DNA from: Pseudo-nitzschia pungens
Lineage: Eukaryota; Bacillariophyta; Bacillariophyceae; Bacillariales; Bacillariaceae
Assembly (NCBI GenBank): GCA_037355855.1
Contig: CM074762.1
Coordinates: forward strand, 4,526,001-4,590,000
DNA length: 64,000 nucleotides
Reading direction: 5' to 3'
Notes under the pieces: model-generated
Told to the model about the DNA's origin: nothing
The model's input: the letters and a program-made list of their open reading frames with translations, nothing else
Database searches by the model: none
Translations under genes and position numbers: made by a program
Shown here: one piece after another, positions 1 to 11,650 of the stretch
Layout of the letters: every line of letters starts with the position of its first letter
Position numbering within the stretch: position 1 is the first letter of the stretch

Positions 1-1
1 C

Positions 2-1267
2 AACGAATTGCTTCAGACTCATCCCAGGTTTCAGGCATGTCCTATTGCTGTTATCAGGAAGAATATCAGCCTTGACAACTCCAGAACTCCTGATCCCAAT
101 CCGGTTCTGGCTGCTCATGTTTTATGTGATGCAACAAAGCGCGCCCAAACTGTTAAGCTCCTCAAAGCCCAGTTCAACCGTTGCAAACCTTCAGACATTG
201 CCTCTTTACCTGATGGTAAATTCTACAAGTTTATTGAGACAGCTACCAATCCTTCTGACAGACCTCTTCCCCCCTCCAAGCTCAAGACTGTTCGCCAGGC
301 TAAGCACCGCCAAGCCAAATTTATTGAGAGCCATGAAACTGCTCCTGTTCTGGGGGTAGTTGATCTTGATCTTCCAGTTGACTTGGGCCAAGGGCTGGGT
401 TTGAAGACACTGCGCAGTGTGCTTCTGGGTATCAGAACCCGTGACAATTGGTCATGGCCTCTTTTTCTTTCTGTCGATACCAGTTCATACCGAGGCGAGA
501 TCCTTGCTTTGTACAACATCACTACCAAGGCTGAAGCAATGGCCATGTTGTCTTTCCTGCCTATTTTTCTGGAAGCTCAGTATGGTTCTTGTGTTAGACA
601 ATGGTTCTCTTCTGAGTGCTTGACTGAAATGGAAGCTTACCATTGGGATGATGCAGTCAATTGTGTTGTGGAAACTGCACCTGCTGCAGATCCAATGCAG
701 GATAACTCTCTTCCCTTTTTTGGTGATGGGGATGCACGAGATTGGGAACTTGTTGATGATGACTTGTCAGTTGACCTTGCTCCCGATCTCACTTTTGATC
801 TGGATTTGCACTTTAACCTCCAAGCCCGTGCTGACAGTGGTGGTGGAGGCTTTGATGATTCTCAATCCATGGATACTTTAGCGACTGGCACTTCCAATCT
901 TACTGCTGTCCAGGCCTCAGCGCCTGCAGGTGCTGTTCCTCCTGGCGGTGATCCTACCCATGTGGCCAAGGCTGATGCCTCCCCTGGTATCTCTCCTGAA
1001 GTTCCCCCTGAAGTTCCTGACCCTCCCCATAATGCCATGGCTGGTGACCTCCCTGTGGTCTCTCCTGAGTCCTCAACTGCAGTTCCTGCTGCCGGTGGTG
1101 GGGAAGATGCAGCCTCTGCATTGAGGCTTGGAGTTGCTGCAATTGCATTCTCTTCCAGTCATGATGCTAGTGTCAGTGATTTGAGCCATGCCAATGTCTC
1201 CACCAAATCAGCTCCGGCAACTCTTCCTTCCGTGCGACAGACTCGGTTTCCTTCTGATCATGGTTAG
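2..1267 (+). CDS. LINE ORF1 protein, C-terminal part (copy A)
   Basis: This is the C-terminal ~420 residues of the LINE ORF1 protein; the frame is open from the window edge to TAG at 1265-1267. It matches residues ~572-991 of the complete ORF1 in copy B with few substitutions. The visible part holds a conserved globular-looking stretch (to about residue 210), an acidic DLDLxFDLDL stretch, then a long Pro/Ala/Ser-rich, probably disordered tail. No zinc knuckle or coiled coil is obvious here. In LINEs, ORF1 proteins usually bind the element RNA in the RNP; that role is inferred from position. The stop overlaps the ORF2 start codon (ATG at 1260). Confidence 0.85.
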   Translation, partial: NELLQTHPRFQACPIAVIRKNISLDNSRTPDPNPVLAAHVLCDATKRAQTVKLLKAQFNRCKPSDIASLPDGKFYKFIETATNPSDRPLPPSKLKTVRQAKHRQAKFIESHETAPVLGVVDLDLPVDLGQGLGLKTLRSVLLGIRTRDNWSWPLFLSVDTSSYRGEILALYNITTKAEAMAMLSFLPIFLEAQYGSCVRQWFSSECLTEMEAYHWDDAVNCVVETAPAADPMQDNSLPFFGDGDARDWELVDDDLSVDLAPDLTFDLDLHFNLQARADSGGGGFDDSQSMDTLATGTSNLTAVQASAPAGAVPPGGDPTHVAKADASPGISPEVPPEVPDPPHNAMAGDLPVVSPESSTAVPAAGGGEDAASALRLGVAAIAFSSSHDASVSDLSHANVSTKSAPATLPSVRQTRFPSDHG

Positions 1268-1862
1268 CTCTTCTGGTATGAGGTGTGATGGGATGCCTTC
1301 CAATCCAAATCCCATCAATGCTTCTCCTGTTTCTCCCTTTTCCCCCTCCGCCTCTTCCCCTGTCTCTCATTTTGTCCAATTAACTCTTCATGGAGACTCT
1401 CTTGCTGCTAAGGATTCTGACAGTTTTGGTCATTCCTTCCCTCAAGCTCCATCCTATAACTCCACCATCATCACTTTCCAAAACATTGGGCCACAGCGCC
1501 AAGCTGCCTTTATGTCCATGTCCAAGCACAACGCCCGTCAATTTGTCAAGAGCAATGCCAGTGTGGCTCTTTATGCTGAACATTGTTTGAATGAATCCAA
1601 ACTCCTGCCCTGTGATCTTTTCAATCGGCGCATGAAGAATGTCAGTCCCTCAAGTTTTTCCTATCTTGCTAACAACAAGCATGAAGCTTCTGCCTGCTCG
1701 TGGCTTCAGCCTGGCGGCACAGGTTTTTCCATTGACCAGCTGTTCAGCTCCCACAAGGTTGCACATGGAGCTGATCCATCTGGTCTTGGCAGATGGTCCT
1801 TTGTCAAGTTTCAGGGCAGGGATGGCTACAATGTCACCATGTTTTCTGCCTACTGCCCAGTT
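1260..1862 (+). CDS. LINE ORF2 polyprotein, segment 1: start and first half of the APE-type endonuclease (copy A)
   Basis: The chosen start is ATG 1260-1262, which overlaps the ORF1 stop (ATGGTTAG); the frame is also open upstream to 1188 inside ORF1. After ~70 Ser/Pro-rich residues come the first endonuclease motifs: TFQNIGP, then AEHCLN with the Glu of the active site, then GRWSFVKF and FSAYCPV. The APE domain nicks target DNA to prime reverse transcription. The segment is cut at 1862 by a 2-kb insertion; the protein continues in frame at 3926 with ENDRDLGSVW, matching the uninterrupted copy B. Confidence 0.88.
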
Positions 1863-2431
1863 ACAATTTGCGCATCGCGCATTTTGTCCGACGTTCCGAT
1901 GTTCCAGTACTAAAAATACGTAGATTTCTACACAACTTTACCATGCGATATCTCGCTCCCTTTTACACCACCAATCACAACCCCAGGACCTACATGTATT
2001 AACCAAGACCTGCGCTCTTTGTTTCTGCTATTGGTTCAGTTGCTGGCTGCTTCTTTTGGTTGATTTGGTTGCCAATTCACCACTCGGCCGATCGATCCGC
2101 AGCAACAACCAAAACAAAACCGACACCTAATTTTCTACAGCACCTCCAGTACCGATTCTACAGCGATTCGAAAATACTTCTACTACGTAATACTGTTGCC
2201 GTCTTACTGTTGCCGTCTGTACTGCTTCGATCTGTTTCCAAGCTCCACCCTCAAGGCCCTTAAGTATATATTATACTTAATGTTCTACACTGTTTCCAAG
2301 CTGCTTAAGTGATTCTCACTTAATGTTCTACATTCTTCAAGGTTCCTTGCTAAGTCCCCTAAGTCTTTTCAAGGTGTAGTTCACGAACAGCCCCTTCCAC
2401 TGTAGGTATATTTCTACAAGAAATTCCAGCT

Positions 2432-3181
2432 GTCATCTGTTTTCAAGTCCATTGCCCTGCTGGACCATATGTGTTTTCGCTTATGGTCCTACTGTTTCTT
2501 GACCCAAGCCCCAAAGCCGCTAAGTACAGTTTGCTTAAGGCTCCACCACCTACATAACCCTCTCAGGTGTACTGTATAAATGTCATCTGTTTCCAAGTCT
2601 ACTGCCCTGATGGACCCTAAGTGTTTTCGCTTATGGTCCTACTGTTTCCTGACCCAAGCCCTAAAGCCACTAAGTACAGTTTGCTTAAGGCTCCCCTACC
2701 TACATATACCTCTCAGATGCATTCTTCAACTGTCATCTGTTTTCAAGTCTACTGCCCTGATGGACCATAAGTGTTTTCGCTTATGGTCCTACTGTTTCCT
2801 TACCCAAGCCCCAAAGCCGCTAAGTACAGTTTGCTTAAGGCTCTCCTACCTACATATACCTCTCAGATGCACACTTCAACTGTCATCTGTTTTCAAGTCT
2901 ACTGCCCTGCTGGACCATAAGTGTTCTCACTTAAGGTCCTACTATTTCCTGACCCAAGCCCCAAAGCCGCTAAGTACAGCTTGCTTAAGGCTCTCCTACC
3001 TACATAACCCTCTCAGATGCACACTTCAACTGTCATCTGTTTTCAAGTCTACTGCCCTGATAGTCCATAATTGTTTTTGATTATGGACCTACTGTTTTTA
3101 TGACCCAAGCCCCAAAGCTGCTAAGTACATGTTACTTAACGCACCACCACCTACATATACCCCTCCAGTTCACAGTACAGC
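2432..3181 (+). repeat. 150-bp tandem repeats in non-autonomous element 1
   Basis: GTCATCTGTTT recurs at 2432, 2582, 2732, 2882 and 3032, a period of exactly 150 bp, with a degenerate sixth unit starting near 3182. Each unit has a TTTTCAAGTC..GCCCTG core, a CCATAAGTG..CTTATGG near-palindrome and a CTAAGTACAG..GCTTAAGGCTC segment. The same array is in elements 2 and 3. Confidence 0.92.
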
Positions 3182-3825
3182 AGAGACCTGTTTTCAAGCC
3201 TACAGCCCTGATGGTCCATAAGTGTTTTCACTTAAAGGCCCTGTTTCCAAGCTACTACAGGAGAGCAAGTTCAAGTTCGAACAGAAGGCCAGCTGTTACG
3301 AATTTGAATTTGGTAGTAGGCTCCACCGCCTCTACGTGTCTCCTACTACGAAGTTCGAACAGAAGGACAGCTGTTACGAATTTGGTAGTAGGCTCCGTAC
3401 TATATGTACCATACAGTGGTAAGGAATGTGTTTGGGGCACTCGCATTACTGATGCTGCAATACAGCATGCAGAGACCAGTTTTGCTTGCGTCAGCTGACC
3501 ACTTGCATTACAGATACTATGTATCTAGGCAAGGGTTTTGCTTGTGTCAGCTGACCACTCCAAGCATCACTGATGCTGTACAGTGGCATTCAAGGGACAG
3601 TTTTGCTTGTGTTTTCCCTTTCACGTTCTTGTTACCCCGTCTCCTGTACGCTTTGCAACAGCTGTGTCTGTTGTGCTCTGGACTGGTTCATTTTTTTCCT
3701 GTTTCTTACCAAGGTTCGTTTGCAAAATAGCCGTCTTTACAACCTGGGGCCTATTCCCCATGGTTGAGGCAGCGCGTCGTTCTACAACTTGGGGCCTAAC
3801 CTCTCTTCGATTGAGGCGACGATAA

Positions 3826-3867
3826 AGTCTGGTTACAGACTGAGTAGCTTTTAACCACCTTCGGTGG
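3826..3867 (+). promoter_or_regulatory. 3'-terminal double hairpin, non-autonomous element 1
   Basis: Two short hairpins stand just before the ATT tail: AGTCTG-gtta-CAGACT (3826-3841) and CCACC-ttc-GGTGG (3855-3867). The LINE has the same two, the second with compensating changes. Probable recognition site for the LINE reverse transcriptase (inference). Confidence 0.7.
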
Positions 3868-3925
3868 ATTTTCCTACTTAAATAAATATATTAATATTAT
3901 TATTATTTCTGCCTACTGCCCAGTT

Positions 3926-6900
3926 GAAAATGATAGGGATCTTGGCTCAGTCTGGAATCAACAGTACCGATACTTTCAAGCAGCTGAAAATCTTTTCAGT
4001 CCCAATCCATGCATTCTCTTTCACAGGGATTTGACTGCTGCCCTTCAAGTCTGTCTGGGTGCAGGTGATCAAGTCATTGTTGGGATTGACCAGAATGCTG
4101 ATGTCAGGACTGATGGCTTGTCTTTTGAGCTCAAGGCTCTTGGTTTCAGAGAGGCCATTCTTACCATGCATAGTACGTCTTCGCCTCCTGCCACTCACAA
4201 CCGCAACACTACCAGAACACCAATTGATGCCATTTGGGTCTCTGAGAATGTTGATGTTCTCAGGGCTGGGTATTGTCCCTTTGGAGGTGCCCATGGTATG
4301 GAATCTGACCATAGAATGCTTTGGATTGAGGTTTGTAATTGCAGCCTCATGGGCAAACATATTCCACCTCCTGTGAGATTCTCTCATTCCAAACTCCAGT
4401 CCTCCCACCCTCATCTGCGCCAACGGTATTTCAAGCGAGTGAGGCACAGCTTTCTCAAGGCTGGAGTGTTTTCTCTCCAAGCTAAGCTGGAGCACCTACT
4501 GGCTCAGTTTCAGTCTGGGGATATTTCTGTGCGCACTGATCTCATCACCACATATGAAGTACTCCATGAAACCTCTACCTCTCTCAGGCTCTCTGTTGAA
4601 CAAAACCTCTGCCACACTAGAGCTGGTTTGGTTCCATGGTCACCAAAGCTGCAAGTCTATCGTGATACCATTGACTTTTGGCGGCGTGTTGTTAAGTTGA
4701 GACAGGGTGTGTCCACCAGTCATACTGTTTTGAAAAGGTTGGCCTGCAAGCTTTCTCTCTACAAAGGAGAACACAGTGACCTTTCCAGTGCTCTCCTCCA
4801 TCTGAAACAAGCTTACAAGCAATACCGGGCAGTGAAGAAATTGGCCCCCTCATGGAGAGACTCCTTCAATCAAGGCCTGGTGGATGCACTTCTTGCTGAA
4901 GGCAAGCCTCACAACCAGCATGCTTCCCAGATTCGTGCCAGGATGCGCAGGGAACGTCTTCAAAGAGAGCTTGGTCTCGCTGCTCGGTCTATTCGGGGAC
5001 GTGTCAACAAGTCAGCAGTCTTGCGCGCTATTGCAGTTGGCCATGATGGTGTTGAACAGGTCTTGGAATCTCAGTCTACTATGGTTCCAGCTATGGCTGA
5101 ATCCAATGTCCGGCGTCAACAGCAGTGTATTGGCACTCCTTCCATGACTCCCTCCTTCATTGAGGATTTTGGCTACCTAGGCACAGCACATGCTTCTGCT
5201 CAAGTTCTTGATGGCACATATACTCCTCCTGCTGCCACTGACAAATACCTTTCTGAATTTCTTTCCTGTCTCAAAGTCCCTGACTCTATTCTGAGTTTGC
5301 CCCCCTTTGACTATTCAGTGTGTCCAGCTGACAATGCTGCTGCCTGGAAACGTCAGAGGGAACGCACAGCAAGTGAACCTTCTTGTTTGAGTTTTGCCCA
5401 CCACAAGGCATTTGCCCTGGATCCCCAGCTGAACAAGTTTGACACTCTCCTGAGATCCGTCCCTTTGATTGTTGGCTTCTCTCCTTCTGCTTGGCAGGTC
5501 ATCACTGATGTTGAGATCTTCAAGAAACCTGGTGAATATAGAGTGGATAAGATGAGGCTCATCCAGTTGATGTCTCCTGAGTTCCACATCAACAACAAGA
5601 TGATTGGCAGACGAATTCTTGCCCATGCTGAACGTGCCAATGCCGTGGCTGTTGATCAACATGGAAGCAGGAAACACCACAAGGCAATCAACACCTGCCT
5701 GAACAAGAAGCTCATATGTGATGTGTTGCGGCAGAAGCGCAGATCCGGTGCTGTTGCTATGAATGATGCCACGGGCTGCTATGATAGGATCTCTCATCCG
5801 ATTGCAGGTCTCACTCTCCAGAGCTTTGGGGTTCCTGCACATGTGTGTGAGGTTCTTCTGTCTACTTTGCAACTTGCCAAGCACCACATCAAAACTGGTT
5901 TTGGTCGGTCAGGTCCTGTGTATGGTGATGAACCTGTTCCTCTCAGTGGTTGTGGCCAAGGCAATGGTATTGGTCCAACTCTTTGGGCTTTGGTGTCAAC
6001 AATTGTCTTCCGAATGATGCAACAGGCTGGGCATGGTGTCCATCTTATCACTTCTTTGTCACTGCAACTGGTTTCTCTTGTGGGTTTTGCCTTTGTGGAT
6101 GACACAGATTTGTTTTGTGCTGGCTCTGATTCCTCCACATCTGGTGAGGAATTAGCTGTTGACTTTCAGGAAGCTCTTGACCGGTGGGCTGGTGGGATTA
6201 TTGCCACTGGTGGTGCTATTGAACCTGCCAAATCCTTCTGTTATTTGATTGATTTCAAATGGAATGGATCCGGCTGGGACTATCGTTCCATTGCTGACAT
6301 GCCCGGTGACTTCTCAGTTGCTGACAAAAATGGCAATCGAGCTACCCTGGATCGGTTTGAAGTTGACCATGCTGACAAGACCCTTGGGGTTTTTATCTCC
6401 ATGGATGGCAATGAGGAAGCACAGATTGCTCACATGAAGTCACAGTCTCAGTCTTTTGGCTCTCAACTCAGGGCTTCCAAGTGTGAGAAGCGCGCCTCCC
6501 TCTACACCTTCAAGTATTCTTTCATGAAGTCTGTTGAATACCCCATGCCTGTCACGCAACTTGATGAGGCCACTTGGACTAAGATAATTCACCCAGCTCT
6601 TGTTCCTGTGCTGAATAAAGCAGGGATGTCACGGACATTTCCCAGACATGTGTTCTATGGTCCTTCCCTCTATCAAGGCTTTGGTTTCATCCATCCATAC
6701 CTCCTCCAAGAGTTCAGTCATATTGCCACCCTCTTTCAGGAATCTGTCAGGTCCTCACAAACTGGTAGGATTCTCAGGCTAACTGCTGAGTCTCTCCGGC
6801 TTGAACTTGGACTTCCTCTCCATCTTGGTGTCACACCCTATCATCCCTTTGCTTCATACGTCACTCCCTGCTGGTACAAACATGTGTGGAAGTTTTTCTC

Positions 6901-8371
6901 TGTTCACCCTGTGAGCTTGTTTGAAGCCTTCCCAGACCTACCACTGTTACGTTCCAATGACTGTTATCTCATGCAAGCCTTTGTCAACTCTGGCTTCAGA
7001 GGTGCTGACTTGTCCCTCTTGAATCACATGCGCATGTCCCTCAAGGCTATTTCCCTTGCCGACATTTGTACTCCAGATGGGAAAAGACTCTCTCCCATGG
7101 CCTTCCAGCTGACATCCTCCAATCACTTGAGGGATCATCTTGACTGGCCTAGATGTCCTCCATCTTGGCCTCCAGCAGCACAGCGCTTATGGACTAAGGC
7201 TCTTCAGACCTGTTTTCTTCCCCCCTGTCCACCCCCTGCAGCCAGGGCACTGGCTCCTTCTTTTCATCTTGGGCATTGGCTCTCTCCCCAGACAGCTTCT
7301 CTTTGGCCTTGGTTTTTGTCTCCCTCCACCAACAGAATATTCTTCAAAACTTCTACTGGCTGGACTGTGAGCACCTCCCAGGGCAGGGGCAGATACAGGG
7401 TCACTTCTGAACTCTTTACTGACAAACCAGCCTGTGCTGATGTGCTTGTCTGCCCTGTTATTTGTGGACAAGTTGTACGCGTTGTTGGGTCCTCTGCCTT
7501 TGTTTCTGAACCTCCTGACATGGATCCTCTGGTGTACAATCCATTTGATTCTCTTCCAGACTCCCCAGTAGATGCCTTTGATGCACTCTGTGCGTCTCCA
7601 AGAGTACTTCTCCACAAATATTCCCTACCACAGGCTGGCTGTCAGCACCTTGTTGCTGCTATTGAGAGTGGTACTGCCAGTGCTGTATGTGATGGTTCAT
7701 TTGATCCGGACCTTCTCAGAGGAACTTCTGCTTTCATTTTGTCACCCAATACCTCCACCAAGTCTGCTTCATTGTTCCTCACTGGCTGTAATTTTGTCAG
7801 TGGATCCCCTGAGGACCAATCATCCTATAGGAGTGAACTGGCCGGAATCATTGGGGTTCTCACCTGTTGCACTGCTCTGGTGAGTCTTTTTGATATTGCT
7901 TCTGGCTCTATCACTATTGCTCTGGATGGTGACACAGCTCTCAAACAGGCTGAGGGATCATGGCCATTGGTTATTTCCCAGAAGTCTTTTGATTATGTTT
8001 ATGTCATCAGAAACATGATTTCTGCCCTGCCAATCTCTGTGCACTTTCAGTGGGTTCAGGGCCATCAAGCTGGACTCTTTCTTGATTGGTGGGCCCTTCG
8101 CAATCATCAGGTTGACAGCATGGCAAAGGCATTTCTCTCTGTCCATAGAGCTTCTGCCCATCACTATCCCAGACTTGTGTTTGAGCCCTGGGCTTTTTCT
8201 CTCAATGGACGCAAGTGTTCAAGGTTTGATCAAAATGCTTTGCATGTTGCCATTTCTGGTCCTCCTCTTCTTCAATATTGGCAGACCCACCATGATATTC
8301 CCATTCCACAACCTGTTTTGAGTTCCATCCATTGGTGTGCCCATCTGTCTGCCTTCAAGCGTTTACCTCCT
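3926..8371 (+). CDS. LINE ORF2 polyprotein, segment 2: endonuclease end, reverse transcriptase, RNase H (copy A)
   Basis: This is a single open frame of 1482 codons between two insertions. The endonuclease ends with GIDQNADVR (near 4085), TPIDAIWVS and SDHRMLW (near 4306). The reverse transcriptase follows, with MNDATGCYDR (near 5760; catalytic Asp), GCGQGNGIGP (near 5950) and FVDDTD (6092-6109; the catalytic Asp pair). RNase H follows with AVCDGSF (near 7690), SYRSELAGI (7831), IALDGD (near 7920) and HQVDSMAK (near 8107), which supply the acidic residues. Full ORF2 is ~1940 residues, long for a LINE. The enzyme would nick DNA, reverse-transcribe the element RNA at the nick and remove the RNA. 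This is the only copy in the window that keeps the RT domain; copy B lacks 5192-7187. Cut at 8371 by element 2. Confidence 0.92.
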
Positions 8372-8940
8372 CCAATTTGCGCATCGCGCATTTTGTCCGA
8401 CGTTCCGATGTTCCAGTACTAAAAATACGTAGATTTCTACACAACTTTACCATGCGATATCTCGCTCCCTTTTACACCACCAATCACAACCCCAGGACCT
8501 ACATGTATTAACCAAGACCTGCGCTCTTTGTTTCTGCTATTGGTTCAGTTGCTGGCTGCTTCTTTTGGTTGATTTGGTTGCCAATTCACCACTCGGCCGA
8601 TCGATCCGCAGCAACAACCAAAACAAAACCGACACCTAATTTTCTACAGCACCTCCAGTACCGATTCTACAGCGATTCGAAAATACTTCTACTACGTAAT
8701 ACTGTTGCCGTCCTACTGTTGCCGTCTGTACTGCTTCAATCTGTTTCCAAGCTCCACCCTCAAGGCCCTTAAGTATATATTATACTTAATGTTCTACATT
8801 GTTTCCAAGCTTCCTAAGTGATTTCCACTTAATGTTCTACATTCTTCAAGGTTCCTTGCTAAGTCCCCTAAGTCTTTTCAAGGTGTAGTTCACGAACAGC
8901 CCCTTCCACTGTAGGTATATTTCTACAAGAAATTCCAGCT

Positions 8941-9622
8941 GTCATCTGTTTTCAAGTCCATTGCCCTGCTGGACCATATGTGTTTTCGCTTATGGTCCTA
9001 CTGTTTCTTGACCCAAGCCCCAAAGCCGCTAAGTACAGTTTGCTTAAGGCTCCACCACCTACATAACCCTCTCAGGTGTACTGTATAAATGTCATCTGTT
9101 TCCAAGTCTACTGCCCTGATGGACCCTAAGTGTTTTCGCTTATGGTCCTACTGTTTCCTGACCCAAGCCCTAAAGCCACTAAGTACAGTTTGCTTAAGGC
9201 TCCCCTACCTACATATACCTCTCAGATGCATTCTTCAACTGTCATCTGTTTTCAAGTCTACTGCCCTGATGGACCATAAGTGTTTTCGCTTATGGTCCTA
9301 CTGTTTCCTTACCCAAGCCCCAAAGCCGCTAAGTACAGCTTGCTTAAGGCTCTCCTACCTACATATACCTCTCAGATGCACACTTCAACTGTCATCTGTT
9401 TTCAAGTCTACTGCCCTGCTGGACCATAAGTGTTCTCACTTAAGGTCCTACTATTTCCTGACCCAAGCCCCAAAGCCGCTAAGTACAGTTCGCTTAAGGC
9501 TCTCCTACCTACATATACCTCTCAGATGCACACTTCAACTGTCATCTGTTTTCAAGTCTACTGCCCTGCTGGACCATAATTGTTTTTGATTATGGACCTA
9601 CTGTTTTTATGACCCAAGCCCC
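8941..9622 (+). repeat. 150-bp tandem repeats in non-autonomous element 2
   Basis: GTCATCTGTTT starts at 8941, 9091, 9241, 9391 and 9541. The array is cut in its fifth unit by element 3 at 9622. Confidence 0.9.
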
Positions 9623-11650
9623 ACAATTTGCGCGAAGCGCATTTTGTCCGACGTTCCGATGTTCCAGTACTAAAAATACGTAGATTTCTACACAACTTTA
9701 CCATGCGATATCTCGCTCCCTTATACACCCCCAATCACAACCCCAGGACCTACATGTATTAACCAAGACCTGCGCTCTTCGTTTCTGCTATCGGTTCAGT
9801 TGCTGGATGCTTCGTTTGGTTGCTTTGGTTGCCAATTCACCACTCGGCGGCCGATCAAGCAGCAGCAGCAGCAGCAAACCGACACATAATTTTCTACAGC
9901 ACTTCCAGTACAGATTCTACCGTACAGCAAAACCGACAGCAACGTTGTATTTCTGCTTCGATCTGTTTCCCAGCTCCATTCCAAGGCCCTTAAGTATATC
10001 TTATACTTAATGTTCTACACTGTTTCCAAGCTGCTTAAGTGATTCTCACTTAATGTTCTACATTCTTCGAAGTTCCTTGCTGAGTCCTCTTAAGTCTTTT
10101 CAAGTCGAAGTTCACGAACAGCCCCTTCCACTGTAGGAATCTTTTTCTAAAAAAGAAATTCTGTCATCTGTTTTCAAGTCCATTGCCCTGCTGGACCCTA
10201 AGTGTTTTCACTTATGGTCCTACTGTTTCTTGACCCAAGCCCCAAAGCCGCTAAGTACAGTTTGCTTAAGGCTCCACCACCTACATAACCCTCTCAGGTG
10301 TACTGTATAAATGTCATCTGTTTCCAAGTCTACTGCCCTGATGGACCCTAAGTGTTTTCGCTTATGGTCCTACTGTTTCCTGACCCAAGCCCTAAAACCA
10401 CTAAGTACAGTTTGCTTAAGGCTCCCCTACCTACATATACCTCTCAGATGCATTCTTCAACTGTCATCTGTTTTCAAGTCTACTGCCCTGATGGACCATA
10501 AGTGTTTTCGCTTATGGTCCTACTGTTTCCTTACCCAAGCCCCAAAGCCGCTAAGTACAGCTTGCTTAAGGCTCTCCTACCTACATATACCTCTCAGATG
10601 CACACTTCAACTGTCATCTGTTTTCAAGTCTACTGCCCTGCTGGACCATAAGTGTTCTCACTTAAGGTCCTACTATTTCCTGACCCAAGCCCCAAAGCCG
10701 CTAAGTACAGCTTGCTTAAGGCTCTCCTACCTACATAACTCTCTCAGATGCACACTTCAACTGTCATCTGTTTTCAAGTCTACTGCCCTGATAGTCCATA
10801 ATTGTTTTTGATTATGGACCTACTGTTTTTATGACCCAAGCCCCAAAGCTGCTAAGTACATGTTACTTAACGCACCACCACCTACATATACCCCTCCAGT
10901 TCACAGTACAGCAGAGACCTGTTTTCAAGCCTACAGCCCTGATGGTCCATAAGTGTTTTCACTTAAAGGCCCTGTTTCCAAGCTACTACAGGAGAGCAAG
11001 TTCAAGTTCGAACAGAAGGCCAGCTGTTACGAATTTGAATTTGGTAGTAGGCTCCACCGCCTCTACGTGTTTCTGGCTACTACTAAGTTCGAACAGGAGG
11101 ACAGCTGTTCTGAATTTGGTAGTAGGCTCTGTACTTTATGTACCATACAGTGGTAAGGAATGTGGTTCGGGATGTGTTTGGGGATGACTACTCGCATTAC
11201 TGGTGATGCTGCAATCCAGCATTCAGAGAGGAGTTTTGCTTTTGTACGCTGACCACTAGCATTACAGATACCATGTATCTAGTCAGGGTTTTGCTTGTGT
11301 CAGCTGACCACTAGCATTACGGATGCTGCACACCAGCATTGGAGGGACAGTTTTGCTTGTGTCTTTCCCTTTCACGTTCTTGTTACCCCGTTTCCTGTAC
11401 GCTTTGCAACAGCAGTGTCTGTTGTGCTCTGGACTGGTTCGTTTTTTTCCTGTTTCTTACCAAGGTTCGTTTGCAAAATAGCCGTCCTTACAACCTCGGG
11501 CCTATTCCCCATGGTTGAGGCGGCGCGTCGTTCTACAACTTGGGGCCTAACCTCTCTTCGATTGAGGCGACGATAAAGTCTGGTTACAGACTGAGTAGCT
11601 TTTAACCACCTTCGGTGGATTTTCCTACTTAAATAAGTATATTATTATTA
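9623..11650 (+). mobile_element. Non-autonomous LINE-related element 3, nested in element 2
   Basis: The duplication TTTTATGACCCAAGCCCC flanks it at 9605-9622 and 11651-11668. It is ~2028 bp with the same head, 150-bp repeats, tail hairpins and (ATT)n end. It differs more from elements 1 and 2 than they do from each other, for example a (GCA)n run near 9858. The head hairpin reads TGCGC-GAA-GCGCA where elements 1 and 2 have TGCGC-ATC-GCGCA, so the stem is kept while the loop differs. Confidence 0.9.
10163..10912 (+). repeat. 150-bp tandem repeats in non-autonomous element 3
   Basis: GTCATCTG starts at 10163, 10313, 10463, 10613 and 10763: the same 150-bp period as in elements 1 and 2, so the array predates their spread. 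Confidence 0.9.

Larger units (their letters stand above)
1863..3905 (+). mobile_element. Non-autonomous LINE-related element 1 (SINE-like, 2043 bp)
   Basis: Flanked by a 20-bp direct duplication of ORF2 sequence (1843-1862 and 3906-3925; the first bases merge with the ATT tail). It has no coding capacity I can support. The first ~290 bp resemble the first ~290 bp of LINE copy B, starting at the same ACAATTT. The last ~150 bp resemble the LINE 3' UTR and end in (ATT)n. The middle has five 150-bp tandem repeats. It is therefore a head-and-tail derivative of the LINE family, presumably moved by the LINE ORF2 protein. A 166-codon open frame (2580-3080) follows from the repeat unit being divisible by three. 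Confidence 0.9.

Noticed and set aside
1870..1910. Pol III A/B boxes in the shared LINE/short-element head
   Set aside because: GTTCCGATGTTCC only loosely resembles a B box, no A box is visible, and 2-10 kb transcripts argue for Pol II.
2580..3080. 166-codon open frame conserved in all three short elements (also 9089-9589, 10311-10811)
   Set aside because: The 150-bp unit is a multiple of three, so one stop-free phase repeats through the array. No known motif and no sign of codon-level selection.
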